Shown: positions 54,302-63,453, numbered from the stretch's first letter. The stretch: DNA of 64,000 nt from Planctomycetota bacterium (GCA_013816485.1 JACDEI010000020.1:17091-81090); one strand, 5' to 3'. The notes: a model not told the origin generated them from the sequence alone. Numbers and translations: made by a program.

Positions 54302-55396
54302 CTACTTCTTCGACAACCCGATCGCCTGCGCCAGTTCACGGTGGATGCGCTGCACGCGCTCGACTTGGCCCTTGGCGGGGAAACGTTCGTAGAAACCCGC
54401 TGCACGGAAGTCGCTGTTGCGGGTAGCCCACGGCGCCAGGCGTTCGTTCCAACGGCGCACGCGGCCGTCGGCGTTTTCGCCATCGTCTTCGGCGAGGTCG
54501 GCGCATACGCGGATGAGCGCCTTGAGCGTCACCGGCTTGGTCACCATGTAGTTGTCGTTGCCCCAGGCGTGGCCCCAGATGTTGGCGCTGGCCTTGAGGA
54601 AGTCGCGCAGGATGCCGTAGTGGTACTCGACATGTTCCTGCGCCGAGGACTCGGCACCCTTCACCCAGCGGTGCACTTCGTTGAAGAGCTCGGCCTGGAG
54701 GATCCACTTTTCTTTGCCCGAGCGACCACCGAGGCGGTTGATGCGGTAACGCAGCGGGCTGTCACCTTCGACATAGAGACGGTCGACGATTTTGGCGGCG
54801 AGCTTCTTGTCCGGCGTGGCGAACGACACGCGCTCGTAGAGGTCGATCAGGTGGCTCTTGCTGATGCGCGTCGGCGTCGAATTGATGATGACGAACATCT
54901 CGGCGGCGAAGTCTTCATTGCGGCCGTCGAAGATGATGCACGGCACGTAGACCTGGCTGGCCTCCTCCGGGTGCTTCTTCAAGTGGAAGTGCAACGCGGC
55001 GAGGCGGTGCTGACCATCGATGATCAGGTACTTGTCGTCCGGCGCGGTCAGGCTGCCGTTGGGATTGTCGGTCGACGCCGGGGTGAAGCGCAGCTTCTCG
55101 GAGGTGAACAGCAGGACCGTGCCTGGGATCATCGGCTGGGCGCCGCAGGTCTCGTAGAAATTGCGGATCTGGGCGACCTTGCCCTTGGCCATGCCGCGCT
55201 GGAAGGCTTTGTCACTGCCCTCGACCTTGGCGATGAAGGAACCGATCTCGTCGTTGTGCTCGGGCGTGGACGCTTTGAGCGCGCCTTCTTCGGCCTCGAA
55301 GCGGGTGGTGAAGCGGACCTTCTTCAGGAGTTCGGCGGCGGGGTACGCCGCGAAGTAGAAGACGCTTTCCTTCTGGCTGACGCGGGTCGCAAGCAT
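54302..55396 (-). CDS. DGQHR-domain protein (DndB-like)
   Basis: 364 residues from ATG 55396, chosen because CCGGAG lies just upstream; an ATG at 55435 would add 13 residues. The signature LIIDGQHRLAAL (DGQHR 127-131) with VPCIIFDGRNEDFAAEMFVIIN after it and INRLGGRSGKEKWILQAELF further on defines the DGQHR family. Members include DndB, the regulator in DNA phosphorothioation clusters, and stand-alone proteins in varied genomes. No dndA, C, D or E lies nearby, so this is a solo copy. Cytoplasmic; role unknown. Confidence 0.8.
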   Translation of the reverse strand: MLATRVSQKESVFYFAAYPAAELLKKVRFTTRFEAEEGALKASTPEHNDEIGSFIAKVEGSDKAFQRGMAKGKVAQIRNFYETCGAQPMIPGTVLLFTSEKLRFTPASTDNPNGSLTAPDDKYLIIDGQHRLAALHFHLKKHPEEASQVYVPCIIFDGRNEDFAAEMFVIINSTPTRISKSHLIDLYERVSFATPDKKLAAKIVDRLYVEGDSPLRYRINRLGGRSGKEKWILQAELFNEVHRWVKGAESSAQEHVEYHYGILRDFLKASANIWGHAWGNDNYMVTKPVTLKALIRVCADLAEDDGENADGRVRRWNERLAPWATRNSDFRAAGFYERFPAKGQVERVQRIHRELAQAIGLSKK

Positions 55397-55829
55397 GGGT
55401 TCTCCGGAATGGCGGGGGTCTGGGACTTGGGCCATGTCCTAGGGCGCTCCCTGCGGGGTGACAAGGCTCCGCACCCCCTCTGCGCGGGGGGTGCGGCAGG
55501 TGCCGTAAACCCTGCCCTCCTGGGGGATTCCCACGTTTCCTCGGGAAATCCGGGAAATCCACACCTGCCGTGGCCGACGGGATGGGCCGGGTACCGGGCT
55601 GGGTGGGATAGCCTCCAGAGCGGTCCAGCGTCCTCAGGATGAGCGCCTCCCCCTCCTGAGCACGGTGAAGCATGCGCTGCTGAACCTACCTAGTTGGGTG
55701 GTGGCGACCTGCGCCTGCTTCGGTTGATCGTCCGGGTGGCCGCGCGGCCATTCTGAAAACGGGGGAGACCAACCGCCGGCATCGTCACCTGAGCACGGTG
55801 CCGGCGATGCGGCAGAGCATCAGCGCAAA
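55397..55829. other. Long intergenic region with a strong hairpin and direct repeats
   Basis: 433 bases upstream of the DGQHR gene and downstream of the kinase gene. Hairpin CCGCACCCCC/GGGGGTGCGG (55469-55496) is a likely kinase transcript end or attenuator. CCTGAGCACGGTG occurs at 55655-55667 and 55788-55800 as an exact direct repeat 133 bases apart. ATCAGCGCAA is doubled at 55819-55838 over the kinase stop. No gene is supported. Confidence 0.5.
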
Positions 55830-57725
55830 TCAGCGCAACGACGTCCCTTGACCACTGATCTCCACCACCTCGATCACCTGGAAGAGTGTTGGTGCCTGCC
55901 ACGAGGCGATGCCGAGGGTCCGAGGTCTGCCTGTGAGATCGTAGACCACCGGACTGGTCAGGCCGGTGTGATCGGCCGGTGTCCGGGAGACCACTGCCCC
56001 ATCGAACCATGCGGTCGTGCCATGACGGCGAACCTGCAGGACGGACGTATGGCGCATACCGATTCTCAAAACGGGAGACGGCGCTGCGCGCGTGGGATTC
56101 TCCGGTTCATTGCCGTGCATCCCCTTGAAGTTTTCAAACGAAAAAACCGTATTGTTCCAGCCGCCCATGACCCAAGCAAAGGTCTGGTTATTGGCGACGA
56201 ATATCTGCGACACACATTGCTGGCCACTGCGCTTGGTGAAGACGATGCGGAAATCGTATTCGAGTGGCGGCTGGTACGGCAAGGCCAGACGTGCCGCACC
56301 CCGGCCGGGTTGCCAGTCGCCGGAAGCATCGCTCAGCAAGGCCCCCTCGACACGTTGCCAAGCACCGAACACCGCGTCACGCGTGGGATCGGCGAGGGCG
56401 AGGAGATTCACCGTACGCGCTGGCGAAGCAGCAACCGTCGACGGGACATCAGCAGCAACAACCGACGGGACCTCGGCGAAAACCGGCGTACTGGTCAAAG
56501 CCGGATTCACCGGTGGCGGCATCTGATGCCCCGGACGCAGGAACCACCATCCAAGGACCAACGCCACCATCACGACGACACTGATGACATAGGCAGGGCG
56601 ATGATCGGCGTCGCGCACCACGGCACCGCGACGGCGTGCCAGCGATGACAACGATGGATCGATCGCCGTGCCCGCAGGCGGATGACCGGCGGCCACCAGT
56701 TCCAGGTCGGCGATCAGGGTCTCGCCGTCGCGGTAGCGGTTCTGGGTCTTCTTCGCCATCATGCGCCGCAGAACTTCGACCACGCCGTCGGGGAGGTCGG
56801 CGATCTCATCGCGCGGATCCGGCAGTTCATCGTTCAGGTGCCGCATGATCACCGCGGCGGGATTGCTGCCACTAAACGGCGTATGGCCGGTGAGCAGATG
56901 ATAGAACGTCGCGCCGAGCGCATAAAGATCCGCGCGTCCGTCGATGTCCTTGTCGCCACGCGCCTGCTCCGGGGCGATGTAATGTGGCGTGCCCATCACC
57001 ACACCGGTCTGGGTCATCAGTGACTGGCCACCTCCCAACTGCTTGGCTAGGCCGAAATCGAGGATCTTTGCCGTGCCGTTGGCGGCGAGGACGATGTTCG
57101 CCGGTTTGATGTCACGGTGGATGATCTGATGGGCATGGGCATGGGCGAGTCCGGCGGCGACCTGGGCGGTGATCGTCACCGCCTCGCGCCAGGGCAGGGC
57201 ACCGCCACGTTTGAGCTTGGCATCGAGCGCCTCGCCGGGGCAGAACTCCATGGCGTACCAGTGTACGCCGAAGTCTTCACCCACCGCATGCGCGGCGACG
57301 ATGTTGGGATGGGTCAGACCGATGGCGGAGCGCGCTTCACGTTTGAAACGGCTGACGAACTCGGCGTCTTGCGCATGTTTTTTCGGCAAGACCTTGAGCG
57401 CGACCTGGCGGAGGTTGGCGGCGGTATCCTCGGCCAAGTAGACCGCACCCATGCCACCTTCCCCGAGTTTGCGCACGATGCGGTAGCTGCCGAGCTGCTG
57501 AAGGCCGCCGGCTTGTTTCGCTACCAGGCGTTTCTCCACCCCGTCGCGCTGCACCGTGGTGATGGCCCCCTGTCTGACCAGGACCTCGCCGAGCGGCAGG
57601 GTGACACCGCTGGCAAGCTGACGTTGGCGTTCGTGTTCCGCCGCTTCGACCTGCTCGGGCGTGACCATCGCCACCTGCTTTACATAGCGGGCGAACTCGT
57701 CGTCGTTGGCGATGTGGTCGGTCAT
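55830..57725 (-). CDS. Membrane-anchored Hanks-type Ser/Thr protein kinase
   Basis: 631 residues. An N-terminal helical extension (1-75) precedes the kinase domain (81-345): P-loop GEGGMGAVY (88-96), Lys111, HRDIKPAN (203-210), DFG (223-225) and APE (251-253), all intact. A membrane helix follows at about 385-405 (AYVISVVVMVALVLGWWFL). A Pro/Val/Ala linker leads to an outside domain of about 190 residues (LPYQPPLEYDFRIVFTKRSG, ENFKGMHGNEPENPT, VLQVRRHGTTAWFDGAVV) of the concanavalin/DUF1080-like sort. The external part likely senses a ligand. Last gene of the gmk-psd-pssA minus-strand run. Confidence 0.92.
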   Translation of the reverse strand: MTDHIANDDEFARYVKQVAMVTPEQVEAAEHERQRQLASGVTLPLGEVLVRQGAITTVQRDGVEKRLVAKQAGGLQQLGSYRIVRKLGEGGMGAVYLAEDTAANLRQVALKVLPKKHAQDAEFVSRFKREARSAIGLTHPNIVAAHAVGEDFGVHWYAMEFCPGEALDAKLKRGGALPWREAVTITAQVAAGLAHAHAHQIIHRDIKPANIVLAANGTAKILDFGLAKQLGGGQSLMTQTGVVMGTPHYIAPEQARGDKDIDGRADLYALGATFYHLLTGHTPFSGSNPAAVIMRHLNDELPDPRDEIADLPDGVVEVLRRMMAKKTQNRYRDGETLIADLELVAAGHPPAGTAIDPSLSSLARRRGAVVRDADHRPAYVISVVVMVALVLGWWFLRPGHQMPPPVNPALTSTPVFAEVPSVVAADVPSTVAASPARTVNLLALADPTRDAVFGAWQRVEGALLSDASGDWQPGRGAARLALPYQPPLEYDFRIVFTKRSGQQCVSQIFVANNQTFAWVMGGWNNTVFSFENFKGMHGNEPENPTRAAPSPVLRIGMRHTSVLQVRRHGTTAWFDGAVVSRTPADHTGLTSPVVYDLTGRPRTLGIASWQAPTLFQVIEVVEISGQGTSLR

Positions 57726-57800
57726 GGAAGGTCCAGATGCGGATTGATCGTGTGGTCTAAGCCAGCGTACACCAGTCCCGGACGGCGTGTCACTGAACGC

Positions 57801-58859
57801 TCACGAAACGTCACTGAACTCGGACTCACAATCGCCGCACACCCAATCCAGACATAGCCACGCGTTGCGCTCGTCGGCGACCACCTCTCCCATCGATGAA
57901 CCGGCGGTCGATCCACCTGGGATGTTCGGGAGGCCCGCCCCGACCACGCCCAAGCTCACCCGCCGGGCGTCGCAGGCTCCGGTCCACGCGCGCACTGCTG
58001 CACGCCAATCACCACCGACCATGCGCACGATCGCTGGCAGCGTCGGATCGAGCGGAGCCCAACCGGCAACGGTGTCGACTTCGATCCAGAAGTGTGGATT
58101 GGCGATGCGGGTGTCGGCGACCATGCCGGCGATCACGCGCCAAGGTCGCTGACGTTGCGTCAACTGCGCGCCCAGGGCCATCGCACAATCCAGGCAACTG
58201 CCGACCGACCTGGGATCGTCCACGCGACCAGTGGTGAACGCCTCGCGGTACTCCCACGGCTGATGGTGACGGTACTCGTAACGGAAGACGCTGACGACGT
58301 CCTCCATCAACCTGGCCAGTTCCAACTGCTCGGCGCTGCCCGGTGACAAGACCACCCGTGGCGTGATGCGCACCTGGGCACTCAGCGTGGTCATCGGTTC
58401 AGGCGTAGATGGTCGACCATCGATGCGCCACCAACCACCCGCGTCACTGGTGACGCATCCATCCACCTGCGGGGCTTCATCCAACTCGACCTGTTGCGCC
58501 TCGTTGGCAGTTGCCCGCGGCAACCACCAGGTCAGACGTTCGGCCTGATCCGGCACGTAGAGGCGCTGGGAACGTTGCCAGCGCAGCCGTCGCACGCGAT
58601 CCTGGCCAGCAAGGAACGGCGCAAAAAATAACAGGTAAGTCCGCCAGCGACGCGCGAGCGTCGGGCAACGATCGAGGCGACCTGCACACAGCCAATTCGA
58701 GCATACGAACGGGTCGACCTGGCCGTCGGCAGTTTGCGGCAGACCTTCGGCGATCCAGCGGGCGACTTCGCTCACCGGCACATGGACGAAGCGCGCAAGA
58801 GCGGACAACGGCATCGGCGCGTAGGGATGACGCGCGCCGGGATGCAGGAGCTCACCCAC
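57801..58859 (-). CDS. Transglutaminase-like protein with N-terminal HTH-like segment
   Basis: 352 residues, 6 bases after pssA. The first 60 residues (LSALARFVHVPVSEVARWIA ... GLPQTADGQVDP) resemble an excisionase/terminase-small-type helix-turn-helix. The C-terminal half has the transglutaminase triad: C222 in SVGSCLDCAMALG, H256 in NPHFWIEVD and D271 in WAPLDPTLP. Between them is a linker with FRYEYRHHQPWEYR. No signal peptide. Cysteine-peptidase or transglutaminase activity is expected; the target is unknown. A CGDCESEF motif at the C-terminus has two Cys. The frame and coupling suggest a role with the lipid genes. Confidence 0.75.
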   Translation of the reverse strand: MGELLHPGARHPYAPMPLSALARFVHVPVSEVARWIAEGLPQTADGQVDPFVCSNWLCAGRLDRCPTLARRWRTYLLFFAPFLAGQDRVRRLRWQRSQRLYVPDQAERLTWWLPRATANEAQQVELDEAPQVDGCVTSDAGGWWRIDGRPSTPEPMTTLSAQVRITPRVVLSPGSAEQLELARLMEDVVSVFRYEYRHHQPWEYREAFTTGRVDDPRSVGSCLDCAMALGAQLTQRQRPWRVIAGMVADTRIANPHFWIEVDTVAGWAPLDPTLPAIVRMVGGDWRAAVRAWTGACDARRVSLGVVGAGLPNIPGGSTAGSSMGEVVADERNAWLCLDWVCGDCESEFSDVS

Positions 58860-58865
58860 GATAAC

Positions 58866-59771
58866 TCAGCGTCCTGGGCGTGGGCCGTGCTGTTCGATAC
58901 GATCGGTGGAGACACCGACGTCCTCGGCTTCCTCGTCCTCCGGTTCATCGAGCGGATTGCGCCCGGCGCGCCACTTGCGCCACATGTCGGGCACCGCGAG
59001 CACGAGGCCATAGAGGACGTAACCAGTGGTCAGTACCGCCAGGAACCAGTACGGGAACGCCACCAGGAAACTGACCAGCAGCATGCCGATGATGATGGTG
59101 CGGAAACCCAAACGACCGAACAAGGTGTTGCCGACATGCGGGAAACGGATGGTCGAGACCATCAACAGTGCGGAGAAAAACGTCAGGGCGATGATGATCC
59201 AGCGGAAGGCGTCGAGGTTCTCCAGACCGCTATATTTATACGTCTCGCCGATCATCGGGCTGGAGATGACATTTTGATGCGGATGCAGGATGATCCAGGC
59301 GCACACCAGGGCTGCCGCTCCGGGCGATGGCAGGCCGCGAAAGTACGGCGTCGCCTCGTCACTGTGTTCGACGTTGTAACGCGCCAAGCGGATCGCGGCC
59401 ATGATCGGGTAGAGCACGGTAATGAACCACAGCAAGCGCTGGCCATGATCGAATACGCCGGGTTCGCCGAGTACCAGTCGGTGCATCAGAATCGCTGGCG
59501 CCACACCGAAACTGACCACATCGCTGAGCGAATCGAGTTCCGCGCCGAACGGTCCGGCGGTGTTGGTCATGCGCGCGACCTTGCCATCGAACATGTCACA
59601 GATCATGGCGATGAAGACCATGAAGGCGCCGACTTCGAGCATGTTGTGCGCAGCGCACAAGATCGCGGTGATGCCACTCGCGAGGTTGCCCGCGGTCAGC
59701 ATGGTCGGCAGCACCGGCAGGGTCTTCAGCCGGCGCAGGCGCTTGCGCATCGTGTCGAGGCGTTCGCTCAT
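58866..59771 (-). CDS. pssA: CDP-diacylglycerol-serine O-phosphatidyltransferase
   Basis: 301 residues. It joins CDP-diacylglycerol to L-serine, making phosphatidylserine in the membrane. The CDP-alcohol phosphotransferase motif fits exactly: D62 G63, A66 R67, G76, D80, D84 (DGKVAR ... GAELDSLSD). Multiple membrane helices follow (about 28-57, 85-100, 115-130 and later), with a Glu/Asp-rich tail. psd lies directly upstream (24-base gap), so the two steps to phosphatidylethanolamine are encoded together. AGGA precedes the ATG. Confidence 0.95.
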   Translation of the reverse strand: MSERLDTMRKRLRRLKTLPVLPTMLTAGNLASGITAILCAAHNMLEVGAFMVFIAMICDMFDGKVARMTNTAGPFGAELDSLSDVVSFGVAPAILMHRLVLGEPGVFDHGQRLLWFITVLYPIMAAIRLARYNVEHSDEATPYFRGLPSPGAAALVCAWIILHPHQNVISSPMIGETYKYSGLENLDAFRWIIIALTFFSALLMVSTIRFPHVGNTLFGRLGFRTIIIGMLLVSFLVAFPYWFLAVLTTGYVLYGLVLAVPDMWRKWRAGRNPLDEPEDEEAEDVGVSTDRIEQHGPRPGR

Positions 59772-59795
59772 GGTAGTGTCCTGGCCCGGCTCCTA

Positions 59796-60485
59796 TCAGG
59801 AAGCCGGTTTCTCCGCGGTCGCATGCCGCAATTCGACGATCACCGTCTCGCCACATTTCACCTTCTGTCCGACCTGCACCTTCACCGTATGTGGGTAGGT
59901 CAGCGGCACCCAGACTTCGGTGCGGCTGCCGAACTTGATCATGCCATAGAGTTCACCGCGCGCGAGTTTGTCGCCGACACCGTGCGTACAAATGATACGA
60001 CGCGCGATCAGGCCGCTGAGTTGGCGGACCAGCAGCTTCAGGCCGCTGGCGACGCTATCGCTGGCGAGGATGCCGATGGTATTGGCTTCGTTCTCGTGAC
60101 TGACGTCGGGATGACGCGCATCAAGGAACTTCCCAGGAGTGTACTTGGCGTAGGCGATGTCGCCCGCCACCGGTGAACGGTTCACGTGCACATCAAAGAC
60201 CGAGAGGAAAATGCCGATGCGCATGGCGCGGCCACGGATGAAGTCGGGTTCGTCGACCTCGGTGATGTCGGCCACCACACCATCAGCCGGCGCGATCAGA
60301 CACCGTTCATCACCCTGCGGTTTACGCAGCGGATTGCGGAAGAACGCCAGAGTGAACAACCAGCAGAACGCCGCGACCGCGATGCCGCACCAGCGCACGA
60401 TGCCATCCGGCAGCAGCCATACGCCCCAACCGAGCACCAGCGTGACCCAGAACAGGGTGGGGATGCCCCAGCGCGCGAAGGTCAC
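59796..60485 (-). CDS. psd: Phosphatidylserine decarboxylase, short (PSD-A) type
   Basis: 229 residues from GTG 60485, chosen because AAGGAG lies 8 bases upstream and GTGA overlaps the stop of the gene before; the longer frame upstream has no family match. Two N-terminal membrane helices (about 7-25, 32-49) precede FFRNPLRKP, LIAPADGVV, FLSVFDVHVNR (98-103) and the self-cleavage motif KFGS (184-187), where Ser becomes the pyruvoyl group. This short archaeal/PVC-like class makes phosphatidylethanolamine. It is directly followed by pssA. Confidence 0.95.
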   Translation of the reverse strand: MTFARWGIPTLFWVTLVLGWGVWLLPDGIVRWCGIAVAAFCWLFTLAFFRNPLRKPQGDERCLIAPADGVVADITEVDEPDFIRGRAMRIGIFLSVFDVHVNRSPVAGDIAYAKYTPGKFLDARHPDVSHENEANTIGILASDSVASGLKLLVRQLSGLIARRIICTHGVGDKLARGELYGMIKFGSRTEVWVPLTYPHTVKVQVGQKVKCGETVIVELRHATAEKPAS

Positions 60486-60772
60486 GAAGCGGCTCCTTGG
60501 AGGTGCAGGCGGTGCATGGTCAGCAGCACCGCGCACAACAAGGCCGCAGCCACGGTGCTGGAGCGCCACAACGTGCCGACCACGCGATACCATGCCATCA
60601 ACCACAGAATGATCAGCGCGATCAGCAGCCGTTCGAGCATGCCCACGTGATCGTGATGCCAGACCACTCCCACCAGGGCGGCGTAGCCAAGCAGACGGTA
60701 GATCTTGCCCAATTCTGCTTTGCGGGAGTAAAAGCTCCCGACATCGACATGGGCGGCATCACGGTAACGCAT
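60482..60772 (-). CDS. Small membrane protein coupled to psd
   Basis: 96 residues with two or three hydrophobic helices (about 24-38, 45-63, 71-84; ERLLIALIILWLMAWYRVVG). Its TGA overlaps the psd GTG (GTGA), so it is translated together with psd. No known family is recognised. A role in the phospholipid pathway is possible from coupling alone. Confidence 0.6.
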   Translation of the reverse strand: MRYRDAAHVDVGSFYSRKAELGKIYRLLGYAALVGVVWHHDHVGMLERLLIALIILWLMAWYRVVGTLWRSSTVAAALLCAVLLTMHRLHLQGAAS

Positions 60773-60823
60773 GGGCCGGGATTGTGGACCGCACCCGTGC
60801 GGCGCAACCCATCGGACAGCGCG

Positions 60824-61354
60824 TCAGATGCCCGCCGCCACCAGGGCACTGACCGGATCGAGGGGCACGTTGGCGAGCGCAGAACGCGCGACCCAGGTCA
60901 TACCGGCGGGAGCGGCGACGTCGGCCGCCACCTTCATGCGGTAGACCAGCAGGAAGAACGGCCGGCACTCCGGCAACGTGTCGTCGTTGCAGTAACCGAT
61001 GAGTTCAACCGTGCCGGCACTGATGCCCAACATCGTCCGACCCGCGACCAGGGCGAGTTGTCGCAGTGCCGCCAGACCGGGGCCGAGATGGCCGACCTCG
61101 GGTGGGATCGGCGTGGCATGCAGCGCCACGCCGTGGGCGTCGATCAGCAGGTGATCCGTGCCCTCCTGCGAGCGCATCACCACCAGCCCGAGCCGGACCT
61201 CTTTGGCATCAAAGTTCCCGACCAGCGACGCTGGCGCGGCGTACCACGAGTCCTCGGCCAAGGAGTGCAGAATCTCCAGGTCGACCTGCTTGGTGAAGCC
61301 GCTGATGCGGAACAGCTCCCGCCGAGGCATCGCGAGGACGAGGGCATCATCCAT
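60824..61354 (-). CDS. Conserved protein, unknown function
   Basis: 176 residues from ATG 61354, with AGGAG upstream; the longer frame adds eight residues without support. It opens MDDALVLAMPRRELFRISGF, then LHSLAEDSWYAAPASLVGNF, AKEVRLGLVVMR, LLIDAHGVALHATPIPPEVG, GTVELIGYCNDD and FFLLVYRMKV. The regular strand/loop pattern and early Met-Pro-Arg segment suggest a small alpha/beta enzyme or binding protein (NUDIX-like alternation is suggestive only). It lies between gmk and psd in a minus-strand run; no specific function can be named. Confidence 0.6.
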   Translation of the reverse strand: MDDALVLAMPRRELFRISGFTKQVDLEILHSLAEDSWYAAPASLVGNFDAKEVRLGLVVMRSQEGTDHLLIDAHGVALHATPIPPEVGHLGPGLAALRQLALVAGRTMLGISAGTVELIGYCNDDTLPECRPFFLLVYRMKVAADVAAPAGMTWVARSALANVPLDPVSALVAAGI

Positions 61355-61429
61355 GGAGCGCTCCTGGCTGATGGACACCGGAAAGGCGGTCAGCGATCAG
61401 CGTTCTGCATTGGTCATGCCGCATGAGAT

Positions 61430-62032
61430 TCATCGCCTCACCCGCAGGCGCTCTGCCGCCACGATCACCGCCAGATCGTCGACCGCGCGTTCGATCTCGC
61501 GGTTGATGATCAGGTAGTCGTAGCGATCCCACATGGTCAGTTCGCGGTCGGCCTCGTTGAGCCGACGACGAATGGCTTCTTCGTTTTCGGTGCCGCGACT
61601 GCGCAACCGGCGTTCGATCTCACGGCGATCGGGCGGCACAACGAAGACATGCAACGCGCCCGGGAAGGTGCCACGGATGGTGAACGCGCCCTGGACATCG
61701 ACATCCTTGATCACGCTGCGACCGCTGGTGAGCTGCTGTTCGACGAAGGAGCGCGGCGTGCCATAGCTGTGTTTGCCGAACACCTGCGCATGTTCGAGCA
61801 ACTGGTCGTTCTCGACCCGCTCGGCAAAGACCTCCTCGCTGACGAAGAAATAGTCCGTGCCATCCTGCTCACTGCCACGCGGCGGGCGGGTAGTGACGCT
61901 CAGGCAGCGCACGAATTCGGGGTAACGCTCGACGAAACGCTGCATCAACGTGCTTTTGCCCGCTCCGCTGGGTCCGGACAGCACCACGAACAACGCGGCG
62001 GGGCCGTGGGCGGGGAAACGGGCGGCAGGCAT
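61430..62032 (-). CDS. gmk: Guanylate kinase
   Basis: 200 residues from ATG 62032. The P-loop GPSGAGKST (20-28), the GMP-binding SVTTRPPRGSEQDGTDYFFV segment, YGTPRSFVEQQL, IKDVDVQGAF and the RLRSRGTENEEAIRRRL lid are all standard. It converts GMP to GDP with ATP. First gene of the minus-strand run that continues through the lipid genes to the kinase; the frame continues upstream without meaning. Confidence 0.96.
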   Translation of the reverse strand: MPAARFPAHGPAALFVVLSGPSGAGKSTLMQRFVERYPEFVRCLSVTTRPPRGSEQDGTDYFFVSEEVFAERVENDQLLEHAQVFGKHSYGTPRSFVEQQLTSGRSVIKDVDVQGAFTIRGTFPGALHVFVVPPDRREIERRLRSRGTENEEAIRRRLNEADRELTMWDRYDYLIINREIERAVDDLAVIVAAERLRVRR

Positions 62033-62203
62033 GGGCCGGACGCTAGCGGACGACCGGGGAGCAACAACCGGTCCGCTCGGCGCTGTTCCGTGGGGCGCGC
62101 CATTGGCGCAGGGCGTCGGCCACAGCCGGGATGGTGATACGCCAACAACCTGCCGGCCAATCACCGGCTTCACCCTCTGCGCTGCCCGGTCACTTTCAGA
62201 GAC

Positions 62204-62671
62204 ATGGATGTCGTGCGACAAGCGATCATGTACCTGCTCCTGGTGGCGGCCTTCTATGGCGTCGTGCTGGCGATGAAGGCGTTGTCGCGGGTGCAGGTGC
62301 CGAGCGGTTACAACGCCGTCGAGAACCTCACCGAGTACACCTCCTACCGCCTTGATCGGACGGTCGTCTTCACTGCCTGGAAACCCGGCGACGCGATCTG
62401 CTGGCGTCTGGGCCCGGATGCCGAGCGGGCGGTAAACTTCGGCTGGGTTGCGGCTCTGCCTGGTGACCGTGTGCAGATCCGTGAAGGCCACCTGGAGGTG
62501 AATGGCAAACGCAATCCCAAAGGTGAACTCATCCCTCTGCCCGACTGCGGCCCGATCCGCGTGCCCGAGCGCCATCTGTTCGTGATCAATGATCGTCATC
62601 AAGGTGACAGCATCGCCTACGGCCCCCTGCCGGCCTCCGCCCTGCGCGGACGTATGGGGTCGCTGCCATGA
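62204..62671 (+). CDS. Signal-peptidase-I-like membrane protein without the catalytic dyad
   Basis: 155 residues. One membrane helix is at about 5-24 (RQAIMYLLLVAAFYGVVLAM). The S26 signal peptidase fold is recognisable: VPSGYN (32-37) aligns with the family's (I/V)PSGSM, where the second Ser is the nucleophile and here is Tyr; AALPGDRVQI (83-92) matches the KRVxGLPGDxV box but lacks the Lys; VNGK and a late HLFVINDRHQGDS (GDNRxxSxDSR box) remain. The protein is therefore probably inactive as a peptidase and may act in binding or assembly. Its stop overlaps the next gene (ATGA). Confidence 0.7.
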   Translation: MDVVRQAIMYLLLVAAFYGVVLAMKALSRVQVPSGYNAVENLTEYTSYRLDRTVVFTAWKPGDAICWRLGPDAERAVNFGWVAALPGDRVQIREGHLEVNGKRNPKGELIPLPDCGPIRVPERHLFVINDRHQGDSIAYGPLPASALRGRMGSLP

Positions 62672-63453
62672 ATGCGCTGATCGAACAATGGGGCGCACGC
62701 AATGTTGGCATCGCCATGCTGGTGCTGGCTCTGTTGGTATTGATCGCTGCGGTGACGATCGGATGGGAAGCCGTGAAGCGTGGACTCGGCATCATGGCGA
62801 TCGACCGCGCCCAGGCGGCGGGCCTGATCGATGATCGCCTAGCGACGGTCGCCAACGGTCGCGAAGCCGCGTCCTGGCTGCCGGCCGAACCGGCGGCGGG
62901 CATCCTCGCCATCGATCTCTCAGATCCGGCGGCCAAGGATCAGCTCGCACGCCTGGAGTTGCGCGTGCCGGCCAAACAACGCCCGACAATCGCGGCGATC
63001 AATGCCCTGCACCAGGTCCACCATGGTGGCACTCCAGCGGGTTCGTTGTCTTCCGGCGACCAGGCGGTGATCAACCACCTGGTGAAATTGAAGCAGGGCG
63101 AAAAACCCAAGGAGTTGTCCCTGCCCGATGCCGATCCGCCCCAGGTGGCGCTGCTGACCTACGCCGCGCAAGCACGTTTCCGCGCCGCCTGGATCCAGGG
63201 CGACCGGGAAACCATCCGCGTCACCGCCGGAGAACTGCGCCTGCTGATGCCGAAACATCCCGACGTCCCAGGGGTCGAGGTGGTGTTGCTGGCGTTGTCG
63301 CCCAGCGTGAGCAACGAAGTGCTGCGCTCGCAGATCAATGTCCTGCCGCGCGGCGCACGCCGCGATCTGCTGCTGTACAAGGTGATGGAGCTCGCGCCGG
63401 AGCGCGCCGCGATCATCAAGCCGCTGCTGCCGGCTACGGGAGCGGGCAAATGA
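62668..63453 (+). CDS. Membrane-anchored protein of unknown function in an overlapping trio
   Basis: 261 residues, ATGA-coupled to the gene before and after. One N-terminal membrane helix (about 12-32, GIAMLVLALLVLIAAVTIGW). The outside part is helical (about 35-260) with a possible TPR-like or bundle arrangement (VALLTYAAQARFRAAWIQGD, then ETIRVTAGELRLLMPKHPDV). No known domain is recognised. Tight coupling suggests a complex with the signal-peptidase-like and zinc-ribbon proteins. Confidence 0.55.
   Translation: MNALIEQWGARNVGIAMLVLALLVLIAAVTIGWEAVKRGLGIMAIDRAQAAGLIDDRLATVANGREAASWLPAEPAAGILAIDLSDPAAKDQLARLELRVPAKQRPTIAAINALHQVHHGGTPAGSLSSGDQAVINHLVKLKQGEKPKELSLPDADPPQVALLTYAAQARFRAAWIQGDRETIRVTAGELRLLMPKHPDVPGVEVVLLALSPSVSNEVLRSQINVLPRGARRDLLLYKVMELAPERAAIIKPLLPATGAGK

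Noticed and set aside
54302..55396. DNA phosphorothioation (dnd) island
   Set aside because: Only the DGQHR protein is present; no dndA, C, D or E genes in either direction.
55397..55829. Small RNA or tRNA gene in the long gap
   Set aside because: No cloverleaf, no A/B-box pattern and no clear promoter plus terminator pair; only hairpins and repeats are seen.
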